DNA of 64,000 bases from Agrococcus jejuensis (GTDB taxonomy: Bacteria > Actinomycetota > Actinomycetes > Actinomycetales > Microbacteriaceae). Under the pieces are notes generated by a model. The model searched no databases and was not told where the DNA came from. It saw nothing but the letters and a program-made list of their open reading frames with translations. The stretch is from contig NZ_LT629695.1 in assembly GCF_900099705.1 (NCBI RefSeq), forward strand, positions 1,054,001 through 1,118,000, in the 5' to 3' direction. Below, piece after piece: positions 19,290 to 26,986 of this stretch; within the stretch, counting starts at the first letter, position 1, and each line of letters begins with the position of its first letter. Position numbers and translations under genes: made by a program.

Positions 19290-20962
19290 CCGGCCTTCCC
19301 CTGCCCGCGCTGGTAGACCGACGAGTGCTGCGTCTCGGTCTCGCTGAAGTACCGATCGAGGCCGACGCGCTCGACCCACTCCTGCGCGACCGATCCCGAC
19401 AGGTCGCCCTGCTGCTGCAGCGTCGTCTCGTACGCGGCGCCCTCGTGCGGCACGAACGGCGCGTCCGGCGGCGGGTCGATCTCGATGCGCGTGCGGTTCG
19501 GGTCGTCGCGGTGGTAGCCGCCCGACGGGTCCTCGAGCAGCGGCACGGGGTCGCCGACGTGCTCGACCGACAGCACGGGGATGTGCGAGGGCACGGCCAC
19601 GTCGTCGACCGGCGAGCCCGCGACGACGACGGCGTCGACGTCGTACTGCGCCGTGAACGACGGATCGGCGGCGAGGTTCGCGGCCGTGATGCCGCCGAGG
19701 CTCCACCCCGACAGCACGACGCCGGCGCCGTCGGGCACGCCCGCGTCGGCCATCGCCTGCCGCACGGCGCGCTCGAGCTGCGTCGGGTCCTCGCCGAACT
19801 TCGCGGCGGCGTCGCTCGAGATGTCGTTGAAGCCGTCGGTGCCGGGCGTCCACTGCTGCGTGCTCGGGATGTTGACGCGGTATCGCGTGACGCCGTCGGC
19901 GCCGACGACCTCGGTGACGGTGATCATCGTCGAGTTCGACGAGTCGTAGCCGTCGGGCGCACCCGTGACCGCGTCGACGTCGCGGTTGCCTGCCTGCAGC
20001 TCGGCGAGCAGGTCGCCGGCCGTCGCGTCGTCGAGGTCGCGCTCGACGACCTTCTCGCGGTTCCACTTCAGCTCGGGGTCGCCCGCATCCTGCTCGATGA
20101 GCCAGTCGAGCACGCCGGGCGCCGTCGTGCGCAGCGTCTCGATGGCGCCTGCCATGAGCGCCGCGTCGATCTCGCCCGTGCGCAGCAGCGTGCGCACGAA
20201 CGCCTCGGCGCCGCCGTTCGTCACGAACAGCACGACGGCGGCGAGCAGCAGCCCGCCCAGCAGCGCGACGATGCCGCCGACCGCGATCAGGGCGACGGCG
20301 ATGGCGGCGAGCACGATGACGGCGACCGCCACGAGCACGACGGCCGCGATCCACTCGAGCACCGCGACGATCGCGTCGGCGATGGCCTCGAAGAGGTCGG
20401 TGATGCCGCCCCACAGGTCGTCCCAGAACGAGTCGTTGATCTCTGCGTCCTCGACCTCGGCGCGGATGCGCGCCTCGGCCTCCTCGGCGGCGGAGCGCTT
20501 GCGCTCGACGGCGACGAGCCAGTCGTCGTACGCCTCCTGGCGCGCGGCCTCGTGCGCGGCGACGACCGCCGCCTGGTCGCCGACGGGGTCGCCAGCGGCG
20601 TCGTCGGGCGTCGCCGCCTCGAGGTCCTTGCGCCGATCCTCGGCGTCGCCCGCTGCGGCATCGGCCGCATCCCAGCGATCGATCGCGTCGTCGGCCGACG
20701 TCTGCGCGAGCCGCAGCTCGGCGGCGTAGTCGACGAGCGCCTGGCCCGTGACGTCGTAGCGCGAGCGCGCCTTGGCGATCTGCTCGGAGACGTCGCCCGC
20801 GGCGTCGCGCACGCGGTCGAAGGCCTTCGCGATCGTCGAGTCCTCGTCGCGGATCGACCGCAGCCGCTCGATCGCGGCCTCGATGGCGTCGGCCGTGCCG
20901 ACGTACGCGGTGCCGTGGCCCTCGACGACGCTCGCGTCGCCCGTGAGCGGCTCCGGCCTCAT
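19286..20962 (-). CDS. WXG-linked effector-like protein with alpha/beta-hydrolase domain
   Basis: 558 aa. Residues ~1-200 are long charged helices with no signal peptide, including coiled-coil-like stretches and FWDDLWGGITDLF; ~210-275 is a cluster of hydrophobic segments; ~350-558 is an alpha/beta-hydrolase. The nucleophile elbow GWSLGG puts the Ser at about residue 421, VVVAGSP follows, and a candidate His lies in HVGDPVPLLED or HSSVY. Probably a lipase, esterase or thioesterase acting on an unknown substrate. Architecture (WXG partner, helical N-terminus, membrane part, enzymatic tail) fits a type VII-exported effector. Start ATG 20962 overlaps the WXG-like gene; the frame is open further upstream but without a usable site. 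Confidence 0.75.
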   Translation of the reverse strand: MRPEPLTGDASVVEGHGTAYVGTADAIEAAIERLRSIRDEDSTIAKAFDRVRDAAGDVSEQIAKARSRYDVTGQALVDYAAELRLAQTSADDAIDRWDAADAAAGDAEDRRKDLEAATPDDAAGDPVGDQAAVVAAHEAARQEAYDDWLVAVERKRSAAEEAEARIRAEVEDAEINDSFWDDLWGGITDLFEAIADAIVAVLEWIAAVVLVAVAVIVLAAIAVALIAVGGIVALLGGLLLAAVVLFVTNGGAEAFVRTLLRTGEIDAALMAGAIETLRTTAPGVLDWLIEQDAGDPELKWNREKVVERDLDDATAGDLLAELQAGNRDVDAVTGAPDGYDSSNSTMITVTEVVGADGVTRYRVNIPSTQQWTPGTDGFNDISSDAAAKFGEDPTQLERAVRQAMADAGVPDGAGVVLSGWSLGGITAANLAADPSFTAQYDVDAVVVAGSPVDDVAVPSHIPVLSVEHVGDPVPLLEDPSGGYHRDDPNRTRIEIDPPPDAPFVPHEGAAYETTLQQQGDLSGSVAQEWVERVGLDRYFSETETQHSSVYQRGQGKAG

Positions 20963-21240
20963 CGCTCGTCCTTCGCGAGCTCGACGTCGAGCTCGACGAA
21001 CGCGCGCATGATGTCGTCGATCGACCGCGCGAGCCCCTCGGCCGCCTCGCGGAAGTCCTTGCGGTTGTCGTCCCACGTGTCGGCCGACTCGCGCACCTGG
21101 TGCGCGAGTCCGTCGTGCCCGACCGCCGCCGCGGCGGCGTCGGCGGTGTCGTCGTGCGCCGCGAACTGCGTCGCGACGTGGTCGAGGTTCGTCACGGCGC
21201 CGCGCAGGTCGCCGTACGAGATGCGGATGTCGTCGCCCAC
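20959..21240 (-). CDS. WXG-like small helical protein (cassette 1)
   Basis: 93-aa, acidic, two-helix protein: ISYGDLRGAVTNLDHVATQF, then DTWDDNRKDFREAAEG and a C-terminal helix. Size and hairpin layout are those of the WXG100/ESAT-6 superfamily; in place of W-x-G it has W-D-D at the turn, as do the first genes of the two other cassettes (W-K-I, W-D-D). Probable partner or escort of the 558-aa protein. GTG start with GAGGAGG upstream. First gene of cassette 1, downstream of promoter A. Confidence 0.75.
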   Translation of the reverse strand: MGDDIRISYGDLRGAVTNLDHVATQFAAHDDTADAAAAAVGHDGLAHQVRESADTWDDNRKDFREAAEGLARSIDDIMRAFVELDVELAKDER

Positions 21241-21266
21241 CGTGCTGCCTCCTCGCCGTCCCGCCC

Positions 21267-21312
21267 AGGCTATGCGTCGGCCCTGCGCGACCCCATGGGC
21301 AGGACTCCCCAT
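21267..21312 (-). promoter_or_regulatory. WXG-cassette promoter A
   Basis: The 18-bp near-palindrome ATGGGGAGTCCTGCCCAT (minus strand, 21295-21312) is followed after exactly 22 bp by TAGCCT (21267-21272), a plausible -10. The same layout precedes both WXG100 genes and cassette 3. The spacing would put the palindrome over the -35 region (centre near -43), as for a class II activator. Confidence 0.7.
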
Positions 21313-21351
21313 CGACGCGTCGGGCGGCGATGCCTTGCCGCCCCGGACACG

Positions 21352-21386
21352 ACGAAGGGGCCGACCACCGTGGTCGACCCCTTCGT
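21352..21386 (-). terminator. Terminator of the first WXG100 gene
   Basis: Stem ACGAAGGGG + CGACCA pairing with TGGTCG + CCCCTTCGT around a three-base loop, one mismatch in 16 positions. It starts 17 bp past the stop of the WXG100 gene, making that gene monocistronic. Confidence 0.85.
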
Positions 21387-21403
21387 GCGCGGATGGCTGC
21401 GGA

Positions 21404-21691
21404 TCAGCCGCCGGCGAGCTGCTCGTCGAGCTGCTGGATCGCCTGCATCATGCCCGTGAGCGCCTCGGACATGTCGCCGATGCCGTCGACCGCCGTCGTC
21501 AGGCCCGAGGTCAGCTCCTCGTAGCCCTCGCCGAACTTGCCCGACGCGTGCTGCGTCTTGAAGTCCTCGCCCAGCAGCGTGTCGACCTTGCCCTTGAGCT
21601 GCTCGAGCGTCTGCACGATGTCGTCGCGCCCGTCGACGAGCGCCGCCGCGACCTGCTCCATCTCGCCATAGCTGGCACCGAAGTCCGTCAT
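21404..21691 (-). CDS. WXG100-like (EsxA-like) protein, copy 1
   Basis: 95-aa helical hairpin protein, no signal peptide, size typical of ESAT-6/WXG100 substrates of type VII secretion. The loop between helices reads HASGKFGEGYEEL, so the Trp of W-x-G is replaced. The protein is identical to that encoded at 24567-24854; I count about four DNA differences in 288 bp. ATG 21691 is preferred over ATG 21697 because AAGGGG is then six bases away; it also matches the start of copy 2. Own promoter (B) and own terminator. Likely secreted as homodimer or with cassette WXG-like partners (inference). Confidence 0.85.
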   Translation of the reverse strand: MTDFGASYGEMEQVAAALVDGRDDIVQTLEQLKGKVDTLLGEDFKTQHASGKFGEGYEELTSGLTTAVDGIGDMSEALTGMMQAIQQLDEQLAGG

Positions 21692-21741
21692 GGTCATCCC
21701 CTTCGTTCGGATCTCGCGGCCCGAACGGACCGTGTGCCACC

Positions 21742-21814
21742 ACGCTACGAGCGCTGCCTGGGAACCACCATGGGCAGGACTCCCCATGCACTCGGCATGG
21801 GCAGTCCTGCCCAT
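21742..21814 (-). promoter_or_regulatory. WXG promoter B with two tandem palindromes
   Basis: TAGCGT (21742-21747), then 22 bp, then the near-palindrome at 21770-21787 (identical to that of promoter A), and 27 bp further upstream a perfect palindrome ATGGGCAGTCCTGCCCAT at 21797-21814. The second lies 3 bp from the stop codon of the preceding gene. Two sites suggest cooperative binding and stronger control of the stand-alone WXG100 gene. Confidence 0.75.
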
Positions 21815-21817
21815 GCG

Positions 21818-22345
21818 TCAGTCGACGAGGCGGAGGGTGCCGAACGTCGCGATCGTCGCGTCGTGCAGCTGGCCGAGCGCACGCGGCGAGACCGGCGACG
21901 ACTCGAGGCGCACGTGCCACGGTCCTCGGCGAGCGCCAAGCACGAGCACGCCCACGAGGTCGCCGTCGTCGCCGGCGAGGAGGTGCTTCGCGACGCGCGC
22001 CTCGTCGAGGTGCTCGGCGACGACGACGTCGACCGCGGGTGCGAGCACGCCGTCGTCGCCGAGGCCGACGAGCCGCGCCACCTCGACGTCGCCCGACGCG
22101 TCGGCGTGCGCGACGAGCAGATGCGCCGACGCGGGCTCGTCGGCGACGAGCGACAGGAACGTCGTCTCGTCGGTCTCGCGCCGTGCGCCGAGCGCCTCGT
22201 CGACGACCCTCGACGCCGAGGGCCCGTCGAGGCCCCAGCGTGCGGCGACTCGGCGTGCGAGGTCGTCGCGCCAGTCGTCCGCGACCGGCTCGCCGATGCC
22301 GGGCAGCGGCACCCAGGACGCGTCGTGCTCGAGCTCGATCCTCAT
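21818..22345 (-). CDS. WXG-cassette accessory protein (cassette 2, last gene)
   Basis: 175-aa soluble protein, no named family. The start MRIELEHDASWVPLPGIGEP resembles that of the 211-aa protein at the same place in cassette 1. The body alternates beta strands and helices (TTFLSLVADEPASAHLLVAHA, VDVVVAEHLDEARV), and a C-terminal helix follows ALGQLHDATIATF. Probably a cytoplasmic chaperone or partner of the 384-aa protein (inference). ATGA overlap with the 207-aa gene. Confidence 0.7.
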   Translation of the reverse strand: MRIELEHDASWVPLPGIGEPVADDWRDDLARRVAARWGLDGPSASRVVDEALGARRETDETTFLSLVADEPASAHLLVAHADASGDVEVARLVGLGDDGVLAPAVDVVVAEHLDEARVAKHLLAGDDGDLVGVLVLGARRGPWHVRLESSPVSPRALGQLHDATIATFGTLRLVD

Positions 22346-22965
22346 GCTGCGACGTCCCACTCGAACGTCGCGAGCATCGCATCCGCGACCTGCTCGCTGC
22401 CGACGAGCAGCGGATGGTCGTCGGGCGCGTCGTCGGCGACGAGGATCGTCGCGACCGCGAGCAGGGCTCGCGTGCGTTCCGTGCCGGGCACGGGCGTGAG
22501 GTACGAGATCGTGCGGGTGCGGACACGGCCCTCGCCGACGGCCGTCGACGCATCCGTCGTCCAGCGCAGCATGCCGACGTCGCCGCGCAGCGGCTCGGCA
22601 CCGTGCTTCGCGACGATCGCCGAGACCTGCTCGTCGAGCGACCCCGACGCCGCGGCGTGCTCGGTGAACGAGATCGTCATGGGCGCGAAGAAGCCGTCGA
22701 AGTCCTGCACCTGGTGCAGCACGAGGAAGGTGCTCGTGCGGCGCAGCCTCGCGCGGGCCTGCGCGAGCATCGCGCCGACGCTCGCGTCGAGGTCGGGCCG
22801 GTGCGCCGCCGCGAGGCGCGCGGACGCGGCGTCGCGCAGGGCGCCGACGCCGTCGTCGTCGGGGCGCAGCCCGTCCCAGCACGGGGCGAGCAGGATGCGG
22901 AACGGCGGGATGCGCGAGCCGGGCTTGCCCAGCAGCAGCTCGCGGACGCTCATGGTGTCGGACAT
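22342..22965 (-). CDS. WXG-cassette accessory protein (cassette 2)
   Basis: 207-aa soluble alpha/beta protein, no named family. It is related to the 203-aa protein of cassette 3: both have a long basic helix with repeated AR pairs near residue 60, then a strand pair, then ISYLTPVPGTERTR or VHYLTPVPRTNRSR near residue 155, and end in a helix DAMLATFEW or DAMVATLRW. This overall order suggests a conserved chaperone-like family specific for these cassettes; distant kinship to EspG-type chaperones is possible but not shown. ATG 22965 shares one base with the stop of the 384-aa gene. Confidence 0.72.
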   Translation of the reverse strand: MSDTMSVRELLLGKPGSRIPPFRILLAPCWDGLRPDDDGVGALRDAASARLAAAHRPDLDASVGAMLAQARARLRRTSTFLVLHQVQDFDGFFAPMTISFTEHAAASGSLDEQVSAIVAKHGAEPLRGDVGMLRWTTDASTAVGEGRVRTRTISYLTPVPGTERTRALLAVATILVADDAPDDHPLLVGSEQVADAMLATFEWDVAA

Positions 22966-24119
22966 CAGTCGCCCATCAGCCCGGCGGCCGAGTACGACGG
23001 CACGACGACGTTGCGCACGAGCACGTCGCCCGTGTGCCCGAGCAGCATCTCGGCGACGCCCGCGTTCGGGCCGAAGCCCAGCAGGTTCGTCGGGCTGAAC
23101 GGGCGCGTGCGCTTCGCGACCTCCGCGACGCCCTTGATCGAGCCCGTGAGCAGCTCGATGGGGCTGCCCGCCTTGCCCGTGCCGTTGAGGATGCCGTTCT
23201 TGAAGCCCTGCTTGAACGCCGAGATCGTGTCGGGGTCGATCGCCGCCTTCAACGACTTGGCGTCGATGACCTTGCCGATCTTGCCGAACGGCACGACGCC
23301 CACGGCCGCCCACGCCACGTCGCCCCAGTCGGCGCGGCCCTGCGTCTTGAGGTAGAGCGTGCCGACGAGGGCCAGCACCGCGACCACGGCGGCGATCGCG
23401 CCGAGCACGGGTCCCGCGAGCACGAGCGCCGCGATCGCCAGCGCGATGCCCACGTACGTGAGCACCGTCACGAGCACCTCGACGATGTCGGCGAGCTTGT
23501 CGCGCCAGCCGTCCTCGAGGTCGTCGTCGATCGCATCCTCGAGCCCGTCGCGCGCGGCCTTGTACGCCGTCCACCAGGTGTCGTAGGCCTCGTCGAACGC
23601 CTTCGAGCGCTGGTCGTACGCCTCGCGCGCCTCGCTCGCCGCCGTCTGCGCCGCGCCGAGCGCCGCGAGCAGGTCGCCCTTGCCCTGACCGGGAGGCGCG
23701 GGCGCCTCGGGGTCGTCGTCGGGCGCCGACGAGTGCGCGTCGTCGGCCGTCGCGACGGCGTCGTTCGCCGTGAGGCACGCCGCCCACAGCTCCTCGAGGT
23801 CGGCGACGACGGGCGTCATCTCGGAGCGCGCCTCGATGACGGCGAGCCCGTAGGCCTCGATGAGCGCGCCGCTCGTCGAGTACCGCTCGCCCGCGGTGTC
23901 GAGATCCTCGTGCGAGCCCTTGACCGAGTCCTTGATGGCCGTGATCGACAGGCCCTTCTCGCCCGTCGCGCCATCCTCGTACTGCTTGAGCAGCGTCGCC
24001 GCCGTCTGCATGGCCTCGCCGAGCTCGCCCATCGTGCGTCCGCGCGACTGGATGGAGTAGCCGCGTCCCTCGATGACCTCGGGCTTGTGCTCGCCGACCG
24101 TGTACGGCAGCGCGCTCAC
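22965..24119 (-). CDS. WXG-linked effector-like membrane protein (cassette 2)
   Basis: 384 aa. Residues ~1-200 are helical and charged (IEGRGYSIQSRGRTMGELGE; a Pro/Asp linker at ~130-145; EAYDTWWTAYKAARDGLED), ~209-258 are two or three hydrophobic segments, then the motif GDVAWAAVGVVPFGKIGK near residue 268 and a ~110-aa tail without recognisable domain. The 394-aa protein of cassette 3 has the same layout and the related motif GDVIGAAIGVIPFGSLSK. Such a Gly/Pro hinge before a variable tail recalls pre-toxin regions of polymorphic toxins; a toxin role is inference. GTG start within a GTGA overlap. Confidence 0.72.
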   Translation of the reverse strand: MSALPYTVGEHKPEVIEGRGYSIQSRGRTMGELGEAMQTAATLLKQYEDGATGEKGLSITAIKDSVKGSHEDLDTAGERYSTSGALIEAYGLAVIEARSEMTPVVADLEELWAACLTANDAVATADDAHSSAPDDDPEAPAPPGQGKGDLLAALGAAQTAASEAREAYDQRSKAFDEAYDTWWTAYKAARDGLEDAIDDDLEDGWRDKLADIVEVLVTVLTYVGIALAIAALVLAGPVLGAIAAVVAVLALVGTLYLKTQGRADWGDVAWAAVGVVPFGKIGKVIDAKSLKAAIDPDTISAFKQGFKNGILNGTGKAGSPIELLTGSIKGVAEVAKRTRPFSPTNLLGFGPNAGVAEMLLGHTGDVLVRNVVVPSYSAAGLMGD

Positions 24120-24421
24120 GAGCCGGCTCCCTCGAACTGCGCGGCGGACTCCTCGTCGAGCCGCGTCCACTCGCCATGCGTGTTCTTCACCTGGTCGTAG
24201 ACGGCCTGCAGCTTCTCGGCGAGCTCGCGGCGGTGGATCTTCCAGTTGTCGTGGAAGTCGCCGACGCGCTGCCGCAGCTCGCTCTCGCCGTCGGGCGAGC
24301 CGATCTCGTCGGCGAGGGTCGCGGACTCGGAGCCCGACGAGTCGAACTCGGCGAGGATGCCGGCGAGCTGGTCGCGCAGGTCGGCCAGGTCGTCGAGCCT
24401 GATGAGGATGTCGTCACCCAA
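24116..24421 (-). CDS. WXG-like small helical protein (cassette 2)
   Basis: 101-aa acidic two-helix protein. ILIRLDDLADLRDQLAGILA forms helix 1; the segment VGDFHDNWKIHRRELAEKLQ corresponds to the turn and helix 2, with W-K-I in place of W-x-G. It belongs with the 93- and 96-aa first genes of cassettes 1 and 3. The start is an in-frame TTG at 24421, with GGAAGG seven bases upstream; no ATG or GTG in frame is better. First gene of cassette 2. Confidence 0.75.
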   Translation of the reverse strand: MGDDILIRLDDLADLRDQLAGILAEFDSSGSESATLADEIGSPDGESELRQRVGDFHDNWKIHRRELAEKLQAVYDQVKNTHGEWTRLDEESAAQFEGAGS

Positions 24422-24476
24422 GGGAGCGCCTTCCGTGTCGTCGCGTCATCGTGACGCAGGGCGGCCGTTCGGGCTC

Positions 24477-24511
24477 ACGCTAGGTGGCCGGCCTGGATGT
24501 GTCGTGGACAT
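24477..24511 (-). promoter_or_regulatory. Promoter of WXG cassette 2 (hexamer kept, palindrome diverged)
   Basis: The minus strand reads CCTAGCGTGAG with TAGCGT at 24477-24482, the same -10-like element as the other WXG units. The upstream 18-bp palindrome is not conserved; instead ATGTCCACGACACAT (24497-24511) forms a weak inverted repeat ending 14 bp from the hexamer. This unit may have different control. Confidence 0.5.
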
Positions 24512-24516
24512 GCGTC

Positions 24517-24546
24517 GGGGCCGGCCCCTCGGGAGGGACCGGCCCC
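24517..24546 (-). terminator. Terminator of the second WXG100 gene
   Basis: 13-bp stem GGGGCCGGTCCCT/AGGGGCCGGCCCC (one wobble) with a four-base loop on the minus strand, 20 bp past the stop of the WXG100 gene. Confidence 0.85.
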
Positions 24547-24566
24547 GTGCGGCGAAGGTCGCTGGA

Positions 24567-24854
24567 TCAGCCGCCGGCGAGCTGCTCGTCGAGCTGCTGG
24601 ATCGCCTGCATCATGCCCGTGAGCGCCTCGGACATGTCGCCGATGCCGTCGACCGCCGTCGTCAGGCCCGAGGTCAGCTCCTCGTAGCCCTCGCCGAACT
24701 TGCCCGACGCGTGCTGCGTCTTGAAGTCCTCGCCCAGCAGCGTGTCGACCTTGCCCTTGAGCTGCTCGAGCGTCTGCACGATGTCGTCACGGCCGTCGAC
24801 GAGCGCCGCCGCGACCTGCTCCATCTCGCCATAGCTTGCACCGAAGTCGGTCAT
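24567..24854 (-). CDS. WXG100-like (EsxA-like) protein, copy 2
   Basis: 95 aa, identical in sequence to the protein at 21404-21691, with the four visible DNA differences clustered in the 5' third of the gene. ATG at 24854 follows GGAAG with four bases between. Own promoter (C) and terminator, so monocistronic like copy 1. The near-identity over the gene but not over the flanking leader or terminator points to recent duplication or ongoing gene conversion. Role as type VII-exported WXG100 protein inferred from size, fold and neighbourhood. Confidence 0.85.
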   Translation of the reverse strand: MTDFGASYGEMEQVAAALVDGRDDIVQTLEQLKGKVDTLLGEDFKTQHASGKFGEGYEELTSGLTTAVDGIGDMSEALTGMMQAIQQLDEQLAGG

Positions 24855-24906
24855 GGCACTTCCTTCCCTGAAGTCCGTGATGGCCCATCCGGACCATCTG
24901 CGGACA

Positions 24907-24952
24907 ACGCTACGAAGCGCGACGCGACCTGTCGATGGGCACAACTGCCCAT
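24907..24952 (-). promoter_or_regulatory. WXG promoter C
   Basis: ATGGGCAGTTGTGCCCAT (minus strand, 24935-24952) has perfect seven-base arms; exactly 22 bp follow before TAGCGT (24907-24912). The palindrome starts 4 bp after the stop codon of the preceding gene. It drives the second WXG100 copy. Confidence 0.72.
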
Positions 24953-24956
24953 GCGG

Positions 24957-25724
24957 TCAGCGCGCGTCGGCCATCCAGCGTCCGAGCCGACCGAGCGGTG
25001 CCTGGGCGGCGGCCGCGGCGGCCCCCGGCGACACGACGCCCTGCATGCGCAGCCACGCGACGGCGTCGGCGCGATCGGCGAGCAGGCGGTCGCGTTCGGC
25101 GTCCGGCAGGGCCGCGACGAGCCGCTCGACGGTCACGTCGTCGGGCGCGCCGGTCGCGACGGTCGACGGGGCCGAGCGTCTCCGCGCGAGCCGCAGCACC
25201 ACGAGGTGCGCGACGCACGCGAGCGGACCGAGCAGGGCGACCGCGAGCCATGCCTGCCAGGCGTCGACGCCCTGCCGCTCGCCCACGAGCCCGATGCCCA
25301 CGACGACGAGCAGCGCGACGAGCCCGATGCCGATCGTCGCGCTCGTGCCGTCGCCCGACGTGCCCCGGCGAGCGGCACGCACGGCGAGCACCGCCTGCAC
25401 GAGCGCCGTGACGACCATCGACGCCGCCGCGACCGGCACCGCCGTCGCGCCGTCGACCGGGTCGATGCCGAGCGGGTCGCCGATGATCGCCGCCGCGCCC
25501 CACAGCGGCGCCCACACGACCGCGAGCCCCACGATCACGACGGCCACGACGGCGATGCCGAAGCCCACGCGCCAGCCCCTGCCGCCCATCGCGACGGCGC
25601 GACCGGCCGCGCCGAGCGCGCGCAGGATGCTCGGATGCTCGTGCAGCACGTGCGCCTCGAGCTCGTCCCAGTCGGGGCGCGCGCCGCGCGGCAGCGAGCG
25701 CACCCACTCGGCGGCGCTCGTCAC
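24957..25724 (-). CDS. Multi-pass membrane protein of cassette 3
   Basis: 255 aa with four hydrophobic segments at about residues 50-75, 95-120, 130-150 and 160-180 (for example VGFGIAVVAVVIVGLAVVWA), a cytoplasmic N-terminus and a C-terminal region with helices ending GRLGRWMADAR. No named family. Last gene of cassette 3 and without a counterpart in cassettes 1 and 2. It might anchor the cassette products at the membrane or be an immunity-type protein; both are guesses. GTG start inside a GTGA overlap with the 207-aa gene. Confidence 0.7.
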   Translation of the reverse strand: MTSAAEWVRSLPRGARPDWDELEAHVLHEHPSILRALGAAGRAVAMGGRGWRVGFGIAVVAVVIVGLAVVWAPLWGAAAIIGDPLGIDPVDGATAVPVAAASMVVTALVQAVLAVRAARRGTSGDGTSATIGIGLVALLVVVGIGLVGERQGVDAWQAWLAVALLGPLACVAHLVVLRLARRRSAPSTVATGAPDDVTVERLVAALPDAERDRLLADRADAVAWLRMQGVVSPGAAAAAAQAPLGRLGRWMADAR

Positions 25725-26344
25725 GCGCGCACCGTCCACTCCTCGCCGCCGTGCGAGAGCCCGGGATCGCCGAGGTCGGCGCCCTGCCACGGCTCGCCGC
25801 CGATCGCGAGCGCCAGGTCGCGCGCGAGCACGCGCACGTCGTCGAGCAGCGCCGGCAGCAGCATCGCGAGCGTCGGCTCGAGGGTCACGACCACGAGCAC
25901 GCGCTCGTCGGCGAACGCCGCCTGCCAGCCCATGATCGCGACGTCGTCGACCTCCTGCGAGTGGAACCACTCCCAGCCCACGCCCATGCGCGCCTCGCCG
26001 AGCGCCGTCACGACGTCACCGTCGTGTCCGAGCAGCTCCGCACGCACGGCGTCGACGCCCGGCGACTCGTGCACCGACACCCGCACGACGCCCGCGACGG
26101 GCACCGCCTCGGGCCACAGCTGCAGCACGAGCACGTCCTCTGGCTGCACGAGCTCCGTCGCCCGCTCGACCACGGCGGGCACGAGCACCTCGCCCGCCTC
26201 GCCCCAGTGCGCCGTCGCGGGACGGATGCGATCCGTCGCCTCCGCGATCCACGCAGCGCGTGCGGCGTCGTCCACGCCGAGCGGCACCTGCAGCACGCGG
26301 TCGCTCGACGCGTGCGCCTCGACGACGACGTCGAGCGTCGTCAT
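25721..26344 (-). CDS. WXG-cassette accessory protein (cassette 3)
   Basis: 207-aa soluble acidic protein without a named family. Strands such as EDVLVLQLWP, VAGVVRVSVHE and VLVVVTLEP alternate with helices; the C-terminus has a helix DDVRVLARDLALAIG. Its general layout resembles the 175- and 211-aa proteins that close cassettes 2 and 1. ATG at 26344 overlaps the stop of the preceding gene (ATGA). Likely a partner of the 394-aa protein. Confidence 0.7.
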   Translation of the reverse strand: MTTLDVVVEAHASSDRVLQVPLGVDDAARAAWIAEATDRIRPATAHWGEAGEVLVPAVVERATELVQPEDVLVLQLWPEAVPVAGVVRVSVHESPGVDAVRAELLGHDGDVVTALGEARMGVGWEWFHSQEVDDVAIMGWQAAFADERVLVVVTLEPTLAMLLPALLDDVRVLARDLALAIGGEPWQGADLGDPGLSHGGEEWTVRA

Positions 26345-26952
26345 GCGCTCGCCCCCGCGGGGCGGCGCCATCGCAGGGTCGCGACCATCGCATCCATGAG
26401 GAACCGCGTGGCGACGAGCAGCGGCTCGTCGTCGGGCACGTCGACGGGATGCGGCATGACGGCCGTGAGCACGAGCATGCGCGAGCGGTTCGTGCGCGGC
26501 ACGGGCGTCAGGTAGTGCACGGTCGTGATGCCGAGGCGCTGGCCGTCCTGCACCGTCTCATCGCGCGCCTCGCGGCGCACGAAGCGCCGGTCGTCGCCGA
26601 GCGGCGTGCCGCCGTCGGCGATGAGGCCCGCGACGGCGGCGTCGAGGCCCTCGCCGCCGCTCCCCGACCGGAACGCTGCGCTGAGGCTCGCGGGCACGTA
26701 GCCCTCGACGTCGCCGATCGGCAGGATCACCGCCGCGCCGCCCGCGCGCTGCAGCTGCTCGAACGCCTCGAGCAGCGACTGGCGCATGCGGGCGTACAGC
26801 TCGGGCCGATGCGCGCGCATGAGCCGCTCGCGAGCCTGCTGCAGCAGGGCGTCGCGCGAGTCGTCGGAGGCATCCATCCGCACCCACCCGTCGGGCAGCT
26901 GCAGCACGAACTCGGGATCGGAGGCGCCGAGCTCGGCGCGGAGCGACGACAT
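26341..26952 (-). CDS. WXG-cassette accessory protein (cassette 3)
   Basis: 203-aa soluble protein, paralogue of the 207-aa protein at 22342-22965: shared helix rich in Ala/Arg (QQARERLMRAHRPELYARM), GGAAVILPIGDVEGY, then VHYLTPVPRTNRSRM and the terminal helix DAMVATLRW. ATG 26952 is preferred over the in-frame GTG at 26955 because GAGG is better spaced. It lies 34 bp after the 394-aa gene, the only non-overlapping junction in cassette 3. Confidence 0.72.
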   Translation of the reverse strand: MSSLRAELGASDPEFVLQLPDGWVRMDASDDSRDALLQQARERLMRAHRPELYARMRQSLLEAFEQLQRAGGAAVILPIGDVEGYVPASLSAAFRSGSGGEGLDAAVAGLIADGGTPLGDDRRFVRREARDETVQDGQRLGITTVHYLTPVPRTNRSRMLVLTAVMPHPVDVPDDEPLLVATRFLMDAMVATLRWRRPAGASA

Positions 26953-26986
26953 CACGCCTCGACCCTACCGATCGAGTGCCGAGCCA

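Noticed and set aside
19229..23098. A plus-strand open frame of about 1,290 codons over WXG cassettes 1 and 2
   Set aside because: Arg/Ala/Asp-rich shadow frame with no ribosome binding site; the minus genes are overlapping and mutually consistent.
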